A stretch of 64,000 nucleotides of DNA, taken from Micromonospora sp. WMMD1102. GTDB lineage: Bacteria; Actinomycetota; Actinomycetes; Mycobacteriales; Micromonosporaceae. This document shows positions 8,990 to 19,418 of this stretch, piece by piece (positions within the stretch are counted from its first letter, which is position 1; the number at the start of each line of letters is the position of its first letter). The stretch spans positions 3,906,001 through 3,970,000 of the forward strand of contig NZ_JARUBN010000001.1 in assembly GCF_029626265.1 (NCBI RefSeq). The letters are read 5' to 3'. The notes under the pieces are model-generated. The model searched no databases, was not told the origin of the DNA, and saw only the letters and a list, made by a program, of their open reading frames with translations. A program made the position numbers and the translations under genes.

Positions 8990-10357
8990 CAGGGCTATTG
9001 CGTGTTTGGTCGAGTGGCCGTTGAACTGGGGATTCCCGGGGTGGGCGGACCCTTGCGGGGTTGAGGAAGGCGGGTGAGGCCTGTAGGTGATCATGGAGTT
9101 CTCGACGCTCCCGGACACCTTGAGGACCTCACCCGCGATGTCAGCATGCCCGATTCAGGTACTGTCCGCAGTTCGCACCCCCACCGACTCGCCACCGCGC
9201 CTTGTCACCGAGGGTGAAGAAGCTGGGCTCCAGCACTCGTTGGCCACCATCGCGGACCCCCGGTCCCCGCGTGGGGCGCGTTACCCGCTCGTCGGGCTAC
9301 TGACCGTCGCGGTGTGCGCCGTGACCGCCGGCGCATCATCGTTCGCGGCCATCGCGGACTGGCTGCACGACCTCGATGACCTCGCCAGGGCCCGGCTCGG
9401 GTTCATCCGCGCCGTCCCGGCCGCGACCACGATCTGGCGGCTGCTGACCAGGTTGGACGCTGACCTGCTGGCCACCGTGCTCGCCGACTGGCTGCGTACC
9501 CGCGTCCCGCCTCCGGTCACGCCCCGACCTCGGCGGTACCGGATCGTCATCGCCATCGACGGCAAGACCATGCGCGGCGCCCGCCGCGCCGATGGCAGCC
9601 GGGTCCACCTGCTGTCCGCGCTGGACACCAGCACCGGCATCGTGCTCGCTCAGGTCACCGTGGCCGCGAAAAGCAACGAAATCCCCGCGTTCACCCCACT
9701 GCTGGACGCGGTCGAACAGGTTCTGGGTAGCCTGGACGGCCTCATCTTCGTGGCCGACGCCCTCCATACACAGACCAGCCACGCGACCGAGGTCGCCGCT
9801 CGCGGCGCCGACCTGCTCATCCCGGTCAAAGGTAACCAGCCGACCGTGTTTGCCCAGCTCAAGGCCTTGCCCTGGGCCCAGGTCCCGGTGGGTGACCGAC
9901 GCCGCGAAACCGGTCACGGCCGGCGGGAGACCCGCACGGTCAAGGCGCTCACCGTAGCCACCCCCGGCGGTCTGCTGTTCCCTCACGCCGAGCAGGCCGT
10001 CCGGATCACCCGCACCCGCACCCTCAAGGGCAAGACCACCAGGGAAACCGCCTACTACACCATCTCCCTCCCCGCCGAGCACGCCCAACCCGCGGACCTG
10101 CAGTCCTGGGCCCGAAACGAGTGGCTGATCGAGAATCAGGTCCATCATGTCCGCGACGTCACGTTCCGTGAAGACCTCCACCAAGCCAGAACCGGCACCG
10201 GCCCCGCAATCATGGCGACGCTACGTAACACCGCGGCCAGTTACCACCGCACCAACGGCGATACCAACATCGCCCGCGCCACCAGACGCGCCGACCGTCG
10301 CCCGCACGACCTCATCACTGCAATGACCAGCAGCTACCCCAGAACGCAATGACCCTG
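8990..10357 (+). mobile_element. ISAs1-family insertion sequence, copy 1 (1,368 bp)
   Basis: Ends are imperfect inverted repeats: CAGGGCTATTGCGT on the left and, read inward from the right, CAGGGTCATTGCGT. Directly flanking copies of CTGCAGACC (8981-8989 and 10358-10366) form a 9-bp target-site duplication inside the pPIWI-RE gene. The one transposase gene fills nearly the whole element. A second copy of the same length lies at 50174-51541 and its transposase is identical in translation, so both insertions look recent. Duplications of 8-10 bp are normal for the ISAs1 family. Confidence 0.93.
9087..10352 (+). CDS. ISAs1-family transposase
   Basis: Up to 421 codons from the GTG at 9087; the ATG at 9093 or a later in-frame ATG could be the real start. 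DDE transposase of the ISAs1 / H-repeat type: N-terminal DPRSPRGARYPLVGLL, catalytic Asp158 in IAIDGKTMRGARR, Asp224 in FVADALHTQ, VKGNQP, and the closing ENQVHHVRDVTFREDLHQAR block that carries the last acidic residue. It catalyses cut-and-paste movement of its own element. No internal stop or frameshift is visible, so it should be active. Confidence 0.92.
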   Translation: MIMEFSTLPDTLRTSPAMSACPIQVLSAVRTPTDSPPRLVTEGEEAGLQHSLATIADPRSPRGARYPLVGLLTVAVCAVTAGASSFAAIADWLHDLDDLARARLGFIRAVPAATTIWRLLTRLDADLLATVLADWLRTRVPPPVTPRPRRYRIVIAIDGKTMRGARRADGSRVHLLSALDTSTGIVLAQVTVAAKSNEIPAFTPLLDAVEQVLGSLDGLIFVADALHTQTSHATEVAARGADLLIPVKGNQPTVFAQLKALPWAQVPVGDRRRETGHGRRETRTVKALTVATPGGLLFPHAEQAVRITRTRTLKGKTTRETAYYTISLPAEHAQPADLQSWARNEWLIENQVHHVRDVTFREDLHQARTGTGPAIMATLRNTAASYHRTNGDTNIARATRRADRRPHDLITAMTSSYPRTQ

Positions 10358-12552
10358 CTGCAGACCATCCCAGATACGCCGCGCGCTGTCTTCGTCGACA
10401 GTGACGACATAGGGGCGGCCGTCGAGTTCTTCAACGAGGTCTTCCAGCGCCCGTTCGATGATGGCCCCGATGTCGTCCCACCGCTGACGGTGGGACTTCT
10501 TGCCGCCAGCCTCGCTCGGGTAGTTCGTGGCGTGGAACTCGTTCTGGGCGCAGCGGTAGGGCTGCCAGCGAGCAGCGGTCGAACTCCAGCCGCGCAGTTG
10601 CCACACGTCGCCCGCGACGGCCGGCGGAACCAGTGCGGTTGCGGTCACGACGGCCTTGGGGGCGCCTTTCTCGCGTTTGCGGTTGTTCTGCTGGCGGATG
10701 TGGAATCCGACGTGGGCGATGCGGTCGGCGCCGTATGCGGCGTGCCGGGCTTCGGGACGCAGAGCGTTGGCGATGCGATCGTCGATGATGCCGAGGGAGC
10801 GGTACAGGTCGAGCAGCGCCATCTCACTCGGGTGGTCGGGCGTTTTCGGCGCGATGACACCCTGCGCGTTCTTGCCGAGCAGGTACTGGCTCGCGATGTC
10901 CCGGCCAGCCAGGATCATCTTGGTTTGCGGCTTGGCGTCCAGTTCCTCCAGCTCGGCCGGTTTGCGGCCGGGGGCGTCCTCGGCAGTGGGAACGTGAGTT
11001 TCACACCACGTGCCGACCAGCACGCCGCCGCTGGAGTCGAGCGCCGCCTCGGCCGGCTTCAGCGCCTTCGTTCTGCCGTGCGGGCTGCCATGGGTGAGAA
11101 AATCACCCATGAATCGGAAGACCGCGGTGACCGTTCCGCCGTAAAGGTCGATCTCCTGGCCGTCGCGTGGGTCCAAGCCCTCGGTGGCGAGGCCGTAGGT
11201 CTTGGCGAGGGTCGCGATCATCCGCAGGCGGGTCTCGTCGCGGTACCACAGACAGACCAGGCGCAGTTTAGTGAAGCCGGCCGCCTTCACTGCGGCGGCG
11301 ATGGAGGCGGGGTCAGGGAATGCGGTGCCTTTGCCGCGCAGCCGCACCTCGGCGCCGGCTTCGCGGGCAGCCTTGCGTCGATCCAACTCCGCCTTGGACA
11401 CCTTCTCCGGGTCGGTGGGCCGGTGCGGCAAGGTCAGGGTAGTGGCGCGCGCGACGATCGGTTGGGCCAGATCACCGAGCCGGTCCACGATGTGCTGGTT
11501 GAGCACCCGCAGGTGGTGCATGCCGGTGCCGACGCCAATGGGGAACTGCCGGTTCTTCGCCAGCACCGGCCAGATTTGGCTCGGGCGCTCGCGGGAGAAC
11601 GTCAGCTTGGGTTTGTCGTCGTGGCCGACCTTGGCAATGGCTTCGGCGCGCATCCGTTGTTCGGCCTGCGAGCGGGTCGCGATGGCTTGCAGGATGGAGT
11701 AGTCCATGTCGAGGCGCCCGAGCGCTTCGAGCGCGTATCGGCTGATCGTGCGGGCTCCGCCACCGCCGTGCAGAGCGACCTCGAGGATCGGCCGGTTCTC
11801 TCCGGGCTGGACCGCCAGGACCGTCCTGCTGAAGATCAGCGAATCCGAGATCCGGGTCACCCGGGAGGTCACCATGAGTACGGGGTTGACGATGTTCGGC
11901 ACGGTTTCCAGGCTCAGTGCGGTACGTGACAGCGCGTACCGGCCGCCCTGGTCGCTCTCCCACGGCTTGTCGAGGGCTACGAGGCCGCCGGTGACGTCCG
12001 GGCGCAACGTGACGCTGAGCCCGTCGCGAACCGCCCACGGGCCGGCCAATTTCTGCGCCAGCCCCCAGGTGATGGTGCGGTACACCCAGTTTGGGGCGAC
12101 CGGCTGAACACCGTCCTGCGTCCGGATGTGCTGGGCAAGGTACTCCTTCTTCTCCGGCGTATCGGCGATGCTCTGCGCCACCTCCGGGGGCCGCCGCAGG
12201 TCGATCTCGTGGATCGTCACGCCGTGGGCAAGGCCGTAGGTGAGGGTGAACACCCGGCAAAGCAGCTTGTCGTCGATCGGCTCCCGCGAGGCCAGGAACG
12301 GCTGGGGACCGCCGGGCTCGAAGTAGACGTATCCGCCGGTGAGCACGCTGAGCACGGTGGTGGCGATCGAGTACGGTGCCTGCGCTGATTCGTTGCCGTA
12401 CCGGTCTTTGCAGGCGCGTTCGAAGTTCTCCCAGAGGGAGCGGGTCTCGGGGCTCAGATGCCGAAGGTACACGGCGTCGTCGCGGACCAGGTCAGGGGTG
12501 CAGCGGTACGCGAGCGTGTCGAGATAGCGACCGGGAGCACGGCGTTGTGGGG

Positions 12553-15500
12553 TCACTCGTCCTCTCCTCCGAGAGCAGTTGTCAGAGGGTATTCGTTCGG
12601 GTCGATTCCGGCGTACGACAGGAACGCGTTGAGCGCTTCGCCGTACAGGGCGTTCATCTGTGCCCGCACCTCGGGCGGCCATTTGGCGTGGATGCGGCGC
12701 AGAATCGTGTCGAGATCAGCGCTCCAGGTGTCCTCGTGGAACGCGAAGTCGACCATGTGCAGGACGGCTTCCGTGCCGCCGCGGCGGGCCCGTCCGGCGA
12801 GCTGGATGAGGTCGACGATCATGCCCGCGACGACTTCCTCCTGCAGCGACTTCTGCATGGAGGTGAACTGGTTGGCCGAGCGCAGCAGCAACCGCAACCG
12901 CTCCCACGCGGCGTCGCGAGCACCGGCGAGCGCGGCGATCGGGTCGCTGCTTCCGCTGGCCGGCAGGGCTCGCATGCCGGCGGCATTGATGCTGGCGTAC
13001 ATCTCCGACGGCTCGTTGAGCAGCGCCAGGGGCCGTACGCACAGGTAGACCGAGCGCACCGCAGAGCGGATGCCCTTGACGATGTTGAGCCCGCGCGCGA
13101 TCAGCGGCAGCGGCACGACCAGGATGTTGCCCCGGTCAGGGAAGGTCTCGAACTCCTCACCGGTCAGCCGCACGGCACGGTCCTCGCGGGGCAGGTCCGG
13201 GTTGAGGCTGTGCCGGTCCTCGGCGCGCACTGCCACACACAGCCCGGACCGGTAGGAGCCGGACTGGGAGATGCCGCGGGCGAGCCAGGCGCACTGCTCA
13301 TAGGGATTTCGCCACCACCAGCACGTGGGCACGATCAGGGTCGTTGACGGCGGCTTTTTCCAGCTCACTCCGGATGTAGCGGTCGTAGAGCTGATCGCCG
13401 AGTTCGATCAGCGCATCACGTTTGCGGCTGGTGTGCAGACCGGAGACCTTGATCGGTTCGCCGAACAGCGGGTGGCCCTTGCCGTACTCGACGCGGCGTT
13501 TGCGGGCGCGGATGGAACGTGCTTGCGCGTCGGTCATCCACCAGCGCACCGGTGCGTGCACGTGCTCGCGGACCGCCTGCGGGAAGAACGCCGTCGCCGA
13601 CAGCCCCATGACCGGCCGCTGCGTGCCGGCCAGGCTCAGCGAGACGATCCCACCGAGTTCAGCGGTGAACAGGTGCGGATCACCACCGATGGTCTGCGCC
13701 ACCAGCTCGGCGCTGCGTTCCCGGTCGTCGAGACCGGTTACCCGATAGCCGGTCAGAGAACGGCCGAGCATCCCGATCGGCATCACAGCGGTGATCGCCG
13801 AGTTCTGCAACTGTTCGACGATCTTCTGAGCGGACCGCAACCCGGACGACCGGTACCGCTGAGCGGTCTTGCGGACCTCGGCCAGAGCCTCGTCCAGTTC
13901 GATCATCACTGCGCGGGTCGCCAGCAGGTTGATGATCTGCGCACGGCGATGCCCGTCGCTGATCGAATCTTCCAGCAGTTCGTGCAGTTCGATCTTGACG
14001 GCGTCGAGCAGGGTCTCGCCGCGCGGCCCGACCAGTGCATTCAGGCCGCGTTGGACATCAGCCCAGACCGGCTCGAGCGTGCCGCTGGCCCGTCCGTGCC
14101 GGTCCTCTTGCTGGTAGCGCTCGGGCATCAGCGCGTTGATCCGTTCGATGACCTCGGCAGGGATGCCGGCCTCACCGACCTCAAGGTCGGGCCACAGCAG
14201 TGCGGCGAGCGTCCGGTCGCGGCCGCGGGCCATGTGCCAGCGGCTGCTGGTCTGGTCGGGAATGCGTTCCTCGGCGCGTTTATCCTCCACGACGGTCAAT
14301 GTCAGCGCGTTGCGGCAGATGCTGAGCAGCAGGAACTCGGCCATGAGCCGGACGTGGCTGACCGAGGGCAGCAGTTCGTTCTCGTCGTGGATGGGCAGCC
14401 GTTTCGCGTCGGTGTCCATCGACTGCGGAGCGGATGTCCAGTGGCGGCGCGAGTGCAGTTTCACGTCGCTGGCGCAGCGTTCGATGGCCCGGGACTGGAA
14501 CTGGTCGACCTCGTCGATGAGCACGGCGTGGCACGTGCGCAGCGCAAACTCGGCGGCCGTTAGCGTGTACACGGGCCGGCCGTCGAGGTTGACGCCGATG
14601 CGCAGGGAGCCCTGCAGGAACAGGAAGTGGTTCATGACGACCACGTTGGCGTCGCACGCCTGGTAGACCGGGGCGAACTTGCTGCAGGTCGGGATCCACG
14701 GGCAGGCCGACATCCCGACACCCTGCCGGACCAGCGACAGGCACGGTTCGCGACCAGGCGGATAATCGCCGGTGGCCTCGGTGAATTCCCGCTGTGCGCA
14801 GCCGTAGGCGAGCGGGTCGATGTCGCGTTCTCCGCGCAGCCCCCAGTCGCCGGGCGCGCCGGGATCCTCGTCGATCAGCGAGGCGTGCTTGACGGCGCGC
14901 TCGTGCATCCGGCTGGTGGACATCAGGTGTGCGCAGGTCGGCATGTGCTCCAGCGCGTGTTTCGTTTGCAGGTGGGCCAGGTCACCGCGGATGTTCCACG
15001 TCATGGCCAGGCAGGACTTGATGTCGGGCTGCACGATGGCCAGACGCCGGTTGTTCAGGGCGAACCAGCTGGCCATGACCCGGACCAGGACGCTCTTGCC
15101 GGTGCCGGTCGGGGCATGGAAGATTTCCAGCCCGCCGGCCGACATGGTCATGACGTCGCAGGGCGAGACAGTGTCGGTGGTCTGCAAGACCTCGAACAGC
15201 CCGGACAGCGTGATGTGCAGAAACCGCTTGTCGGCCGGGAACCGCTCGTCGATCTGCGCAGCCAAGCTCAACAGCTCGTTCGCGGGAATGCGCAGCTCGG
15301 GCTCGTACGCGACAGTCGACGCGCGCGGCAGCCGGTCATGGCCGAACGGTTCGGTGAAGTGCGGATAGCGGGGAATACGTACCCGGCCGTAGATCTGACC
15401 GCCGTCCTTGACGTAGATCGTCGGGGTAGTCCACGTCCCGGGGCCAGCGAAGTCCGGCGGTTTCGGGCGGGCGCTGGGGCGCCGGAACCGGGCGGTCTGC

Positions 15501-15898
15501 CGGTCGGCGTACTCCAGCAGGTCCCCTCCCACACGGGGGTACGCGGCGTCGGCCTGGAACGGGTTCTTCCCGGCAAGCTCGAACGCCGCCAAAGCCACGG
15601 GCTTGCCCTCTGTTCCGGGATCCGGCGGCGCGAGGATCGTGCGGGCCGCGACGGAGAAGGCACGATGCTCGGCCAGGTCGGCCGGGGCGACCGATCCGAG
15701 CAACGCGATGCGCTGCTTCTCGGCATGCGCGAGCCCGTTCCAGCGGTCCCACACCGTGTATTTGCCGGACAGCAGGAACGCGGCATCGGCAAACCCGGCG
15801 GCGTCACGGGCATCACCCGCGATACGGCGGGGGAAGTAGTGCGCTGCCAGCGCCAGCGCGGCGTTCACCACGCTGGTCTGCACGGTCGGGTCGCTCAC
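12553..15898 (-). pseudogene. DinG-like helicase of the pPIWI-RE system (frameshifted)
   Basis: Starts at the GTG at 15898, overlapping the nuclease stop as GTGA. The first frame contains Walker A APTGTGKS near residue 261, several cysteines between about residues 340 and 415 that could ligate an Fe-S cluster as in DinG/XPD helicases, and Walker B VLIDEVDQF near residue 458. It stops at 13298 just after VLVVAKSL. The adjacent frame then continues with YEQCAWLARG, LIARGLNIV and SEMYASINAAGMRAL down to 12553, which is the missing RecA2 half. Deleting one C of the run at 13303-13305 (coding CCC) joins them as VVAKSYEQCAW, about 1,113 codons in all. The lesion is a +1 frameshift or a sequencing error in a short homopolymer. 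Family role: the helicase partner of pPIWI-RE, probably unwinding target duplex or R-loop DNA. Confidence 0.82.
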
Positions 15899-17151
15899 GC
15901 CCACCTCACCCCCGCCTTCGTGCAGACCAGCTCGCCGAAGGCCGACGCGGTGACCGCCTTCATGCCGTAGCGGGCGCACACCTCCGACAGCAGAGGAATC
16001 TGCCCGGCCCGGTAGTCCGGGACCACGAGCCATTCGGCACCGCCCCGGTCGCCCTCCTGCGCGTGGATGAGGCTGCCGAGCGTTGTCGCCGATGTGTAGT
16101 CCTTGACGTCGACTTTGAAGGGCTTGCCGACGCCGGGAACCTTCACTCGCAGGTCGTAGGCGTCAAGGGATGGCCAGAGTTCCGCTGCCAGGCCACGCTC
16201 ATACAGTTGGTCGCGCAGCGCCAACTCGGGAATGCCCGGGACCGTGGTGTAACGCCACACGCCGCGAACCAGAGCCTTGTGCTTGTCCACCGGCGTCGGC
16301 TCCGGGATCGCGTCAAGGTCGGGGAACAGCACCGACTCGGGACCGGTGGGCGGGTCCGGGCGCGACTCGGGACGCAGTGCCGCGGCTGATCCGTCACTGG
16401 TCGGCCGGAACAGATACGAGGCGCCCATCTCGGCGTGCGGGGTGTGCCAGCAACGGGCCGAGCCTGTCAGGACGCTGGCACTCTTGCGCAGCACGAGCCG
16501 CATCGGCCACCGGCAGATCGGGCACGGATACCACCAGCCCTGGTGTGTCGAGCCGTACGGGATCTCCTGGTAGAAGTCGGCCACGCTCGGCGGCAACCGC
16601 AAGTCCGCCAGATCATCCGTGTGCCCGGCCGGGGTTCGGATCAGATCCTCGCGCCCGTTCTCGTAGACCGATTGGACACCTTGCTTGCTCAACGCCTGGT
16701 AGACTGTCTCCTGCTCGACCTCCTCGCGGAATTCCCGCACGCCCGCCACGCCCGCAGCCCGGTGGAGTTTGTGCAGGGTGTGCAGCAGCATCCGCTGCTC
16801 GAAGTCCAGGTCGAACGCGTTTTCGGTGATCTGCCCGTCCTGATCGACGACAGCCAGTCCCTTGAGGTCGACCGGTTCGACCCCGGCAGGCAGCAGCTGC
16901 GCGAGGTCACCCGAAAGTGCATCGCGGAATCGCCCGAACGGCAGCGGGCTGCCGGGCCCACGCGCGGCCAGGACGCTGCCATGGCACTCCATCAGCGTCT
17001 CCAGCCGCTGCTCCGGTTTCCGGCCGGGGCTGGTCAAAGCCTTCGCGGCGTGCACGGCGGCCTTGGTCACGAGATAGCGTGCATGGTCATCGCTCAGTGT
17101 GCTGGTGTCGTCATCGACAGCATTAGTCACGTGGGCGGATGCTAGACCCAC
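15895..17151 (-). CDS. PD-(D/E)XK nuclease of the pPIWI-RE system
   Basis: Up to 418 codons (GTG at 17151; GTG at 17130, giving VTNAVDDD, is an equally good start). A zinc-ribbon-like set is visible at C210, C213, C234 with H236/H239. The C-terminal 100 residues carry a restriction-endonuclease fold signature: YDLRV (Asp333), then FKVDVKDY with Asp348 and Lys350, matching D...(D/E)xK. This arrangement fits the REase subunit described for the three-gene pPIWI-RE module. Its stop overlaps the helicase start by four bases, so the module is one operon. No lesion is visible in this gene. Confidence 0.78.
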   Translation of the reverse strand: MGLASAHVTNAVDDDTSTLSDDHARYLVTKAAVHAAKALTSPGRKPEQRLETLMECHGSVLAARGPGSPLPFGRFRDALSGDLAQLLPAGVEPVDLKGLAVVDQDGQITENAFDLDFEQRMLLHTLHKLHRAAGVAGVREFREEVEQETVYQALSKQGVQSVYENGREDLIRTPAGHTDDLADLRLPPSVADFYQEIPYGSTHQGWWYPCPICRWPMRLVLRKSASVLTGSARCWHTPHAEMGASYLFRPTSDGSAAALRPESRPDPPTGPESVLFPDLDAIPEPTPVDKHKALVRGVWRYTTVPGIPELALRDQLYERGLAAELWPSLDAYDLRVKVPGVGKPFKVDVKDYTSATTLGSLIHAQEGDRGGAEWLVVPDYRAGQIPLLSEVCARYGMKAVTASAFGELVCTKAGVRWA

Positions 17152-17199
17152 CCTCCGACAAAAAACCGGGCGCGAAGCGACTGGGCCCCGTGTCAGAAG

Positions 17200-18483
17200 T
17201 CAGACGATGCCCTCGATGCCGGTGCAATCCACTCGCGGATACCGCCGACGATAAAGATCAACGAACGCGGCGAGGTGCTGTCGGCCCAGGTCGGTCAACC
17301 GCCACCGGAACTCCTCCACATGCGTCCCACCGGCGGCGAGAACCGCCACCGACTCGATCAGCCCTCGGCTCGGCGGCCCGCCGGCAGCGCTGCGGTAGCC
17401 GACGCCGAGAAAGAACAGCGCCCGGCCCGCCAGCCGATCCTCCGGCAGACCGTCGGGCTCGGCCGCCGCAACCCGGACCAGAACGCTCCACAGCCACTCG
17501 GACAGCAGATGCGGCTCGTGATCAACTTCCACCGGCTCGTCCAAGCCGGCCCGGGCCGCGGCGCGGCCACGCCGGGTGATCTCGACCAGGACCCGGACCA
17601 CCTCACCGGCAACCGGGTCATCGACGACATCCTCGGTCACGACCACCAGACCCCGCCGGGCCAGGGCATGCACTGTCGGACCCGTACCCGGATCGTGGAC
17701 GCCGCGCCGACGCAACCGCTCCTGCAAACGGGTGTACCCGGTCTGCGCCGGCGCGCCTTTGAACGCCAGCGGAAGACGACGCCAATCAGCACTCCTCGGA
17801 ACCGGCAACCGCTGCAGCCTGCGCATCCACATCTCCGTAGCCGTCATGCGGTCGTCGCGCATGATCTCGCCCAGATACACCCGCTGGCGTTCATTCAGCG
17901 ATGCCCACGCCGCGACCGCAGCGCGCGAAGGGCCACCGCTGTCCGGCGTCTCCACCAGCGGCGCAGGTTCCTGCGGCCGGGTACGCATCCACGCGTCCAA
18001 CACCATCCGTACCGGCACTGCGTAGATCCGCGCCAGCACAGTCACGAGACGACCGGCCACCACCGGTGTGTCCCACCCCGGCTCATGAAGCGACTCGCCG
18101 TTTTCCAGCGCGGACAGCATCTCAGCCGATACGCGCAGCTCTCGACCAGCCGGAGACGATCCGGCCAGCGCCGCCGCGTCGGCCAGCCTCAACCCCACCG
18201 CGAATCGTAGGTCTGCCAACGTCTCACGACCCGGTTCGATATCGATCAGCTCATCAGGGCGGCAGCCGACAGCCCCCGCCAGGCGCTCCACCCCAGCCGG
18301 GCCCGCGGCACGCAACCCCTCCTCGTAGAGGAAGACCTCCCGCGCGGACATCGCTGCCAGCGCAGCCACATCGCGCCGAGACAGACCACCCGTCAGCCTT
18401 CGCGCGCTCAGCGCGCCCGGGATCAGCTGGCGGGCTGACGAAGTGGCACTGTCGGTGCTGAGAATGGCCGTCATCGCGACCAC
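17200..18483 (-). CDS. XRE-type HTH protein upstream of the pPIWI-RE operon
   Basis: 427 codons from the start at 18483 (ATG at 18474 is an alternative). An N-terminal helix-turn-helix is visible around residues 20-75 (LSRRDVAALAAMSAREVFLY, then LAGAVGCRPDELIDIEPG), and a second HTH-like repeat around residues 90-165 (VSAEMLSALENGE). The C-terminal 230 residues contain winged-helix-like segments (LNERQRVYLGEI, LARRGLVVV). It reads into the nuclease gene after about 50-70 bases and so probably belongs to the same transcript. A regulatory role for the defence module is inference from position; no enzymatic motif is visible. Confidence 0.65.
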   Translation of the reverse strand: MVAMTAILSTDSATSSARQLIPGALSARRLTGGLSRRDVAALAAMSAREVFLYEEGLRAAGPAGVERLAGAVGCRPDELIDIEPGRETLADLRFAVGLRLADAAALAGSSPAGRELRVSAEMLSALENGESLHEPGWDTPVVAGRLVTVLARIYAVPVRMVLDAWMRTRPQEPAPLVETPDSGGPSRAAVAAWASLNERQRVYLGEIMRDDRMTATEMWMRRLQRLPVPRSADWRRLPLAFKGAPAQTGYTRLQERLRRRGVHDPGTGPTVHALARRGLVVVTEDVVDDPVAGEVVRVLVEITRRGRAAARAGLDEPVEVDHEPHLLSEWLWSVLVRVAAAEPDGLPEDRLAGRALFFLGVGYRSAAGGPPSRGLIESVAVLAAGGTHVEEFRWRLTDLGRQHLAAFVDLYRRRYPRVDCTGIEGIV

Positions 18484-18834
18484 GTCAGCCCGAGATCAAC
18501 AGACACCACCATCAAAGCCATCGCAACGTCACCAGCAGCGACGATAGCCCGTCGTTGGCCGCGGCGCAGAAGACCGGCCCAGGATCACCGGCTGCGCCAC
18601 CACGACAGGCTATCGAACACATGTTTCATTTTTGCACGGATGAGCCGGTGGGGTCGAGTAGCCGCAGATCACGGGTTCCATCAAGCCGCAGTACGGTGCA
18701 CGACCGGCGCCCCGATCACGCGACTGCAATCCATACACCCATCTCAACGACATCGGACCGGCACAGAGCCGGATACGGCGGCCTTGCAGCTGGTGGGCGG
18801 ACCAGGAAGGCATCGCCGCAACATCAGAGCGTGA
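18484..18834. other. Intergenic stretch, no gene recognised
   Basis: About 350 bases upstream of the XRE gene and before the nuclease-like fragment. It should contain the promoter of the pPIWI-RE operon. Open frames here read as random sequence on both strands. Confidence 0.4.
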
Positions 18835-19278
18835 TGTCGCCGTAGCCTCTACCAACGGCTGGACCGGTCCCTCGGTGGGAACGACGCCGAACGGCGAATC
18901 CTGCGCACCTACGCCGAGCGGTACGTACGGCTCAGCCCCGACATCCCCGCGCTGATCCCGCAGGTCTACCTCCACTACGACCCGTACACCGAGCGCCAGG
19001 GGTCTACCGCCCTCACTCGCCAGCGAATGGACTTTCTACTGTTGCTGCCTCACCGGGTCCGTGTCGTGATCGAGTGCGACGGCAAGCAGCACTACGCGGA
19101 CGACGACGGCCGGGCCAGCCCCCGCCGCTATGCCGAGATGATGACTGAAGACCGCGAGCTACGGCTCAACGGTTACGAGGTCTACCGATTCGGAGGCGCT
19201 GACCTCGTCGACGGCCCGGAGACGGTACGCCGCCTCGACGCCTTCTTCGACCGGCTCGCCGTTCGCCATGCTGCTTGA
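18835..19278 (+). pseudogene. REase-like (DUF559/Vsr-type) protein, C-terminal fragment
   Basis: An open frame follows the TGA at 18832-18834 without any plausible start until the ATG at 19027. It reads ILRTYAERYVRLSPDIPALI, QVYLHYDPYTERQ and then a nuclease-like core RVRVVIECDGKQHYADDDG, ASPRRYAEM, DRELRLNGYEVYRFGG. The E-C-D-G-K-Q-H-Y and the R-L-x-G-Y-E-V-x-R-F-G pattern resemble the DUF559/Vsr group of PD-(D/E)XK domains. The stretch before the core is protein-like well upstream of the only ATG, so this is the tail of a larger protein whose N terminus has been lost. It may be a remnant of another defence effector. Confidence 0.6.
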
Positions 19279-19322
19279 ACGCCGGCTATGCGCTGTGGCC
19301 GACACGCTGCGGCGCTACATCT

Positions 19323-19418
19323 CTACTACACCGGCTGCCGAGGAACGTCCTGCGCGGCCTGCGGCTGCTGGTCCGCCCGGAGACCGTGCTTCGGTGGCAC
19401 CGGGATCTCTTGGCCCGC
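19323..19418 (+). pseudogene. Integrase-core transposase remnant
   Basis: Thirty-two codons read LLHRLPRNVLRGLRLLVRP and ETVLRWHRDLLARS. This is the standard segment just before the catalytic core in many actinobacterial rve-type transposases. No other part of such a gene is present. It is joined directly to an oppositely oriented IS256-type fragment. Confidence 0.5.

Larger units (their letters stand above)
8375..12556 (-). pseudogene. pPIWI-RE protein gene, split by an ISAs1-family element
   Basis: The N-terminal part runs from the GTG at 12556 (GTGA overlap with the helicase stop) to the IS at 10357; the C-terminal 201 codons run from 8989 to the stop at 8375. Removing the IS and one copy of the 9-bp duplication restores one frame of about 934 codons across IWDGLQ-NSKQG. 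Seen: an N-terminal X-like region (LWENFERAC, LTYGLAHG), a central MID-like part, and a C-terminal RNase H/PIWI-like part ending with WYSMTATEIFPI, LCHQTMYWSDRARYP and DHPQYRRT, where I take the Glu and Arg as the family's hallmark residues. Known from Burroughs, Iyer and Aravind: pPIWI-RE proteins are encoded with a DinG-like helicase and a REase and are predicted to target invading DNA or R-loops. As it stands the gene is interrupted. Confidence 0.85.

Noticed and set aside
10349..11929. A long plus-strand frame opposite the pPIWI-RE gene
   Set aside because: Antisense shadow; the minus strand carries the recognised family and the overlaps with neighbouring genes.
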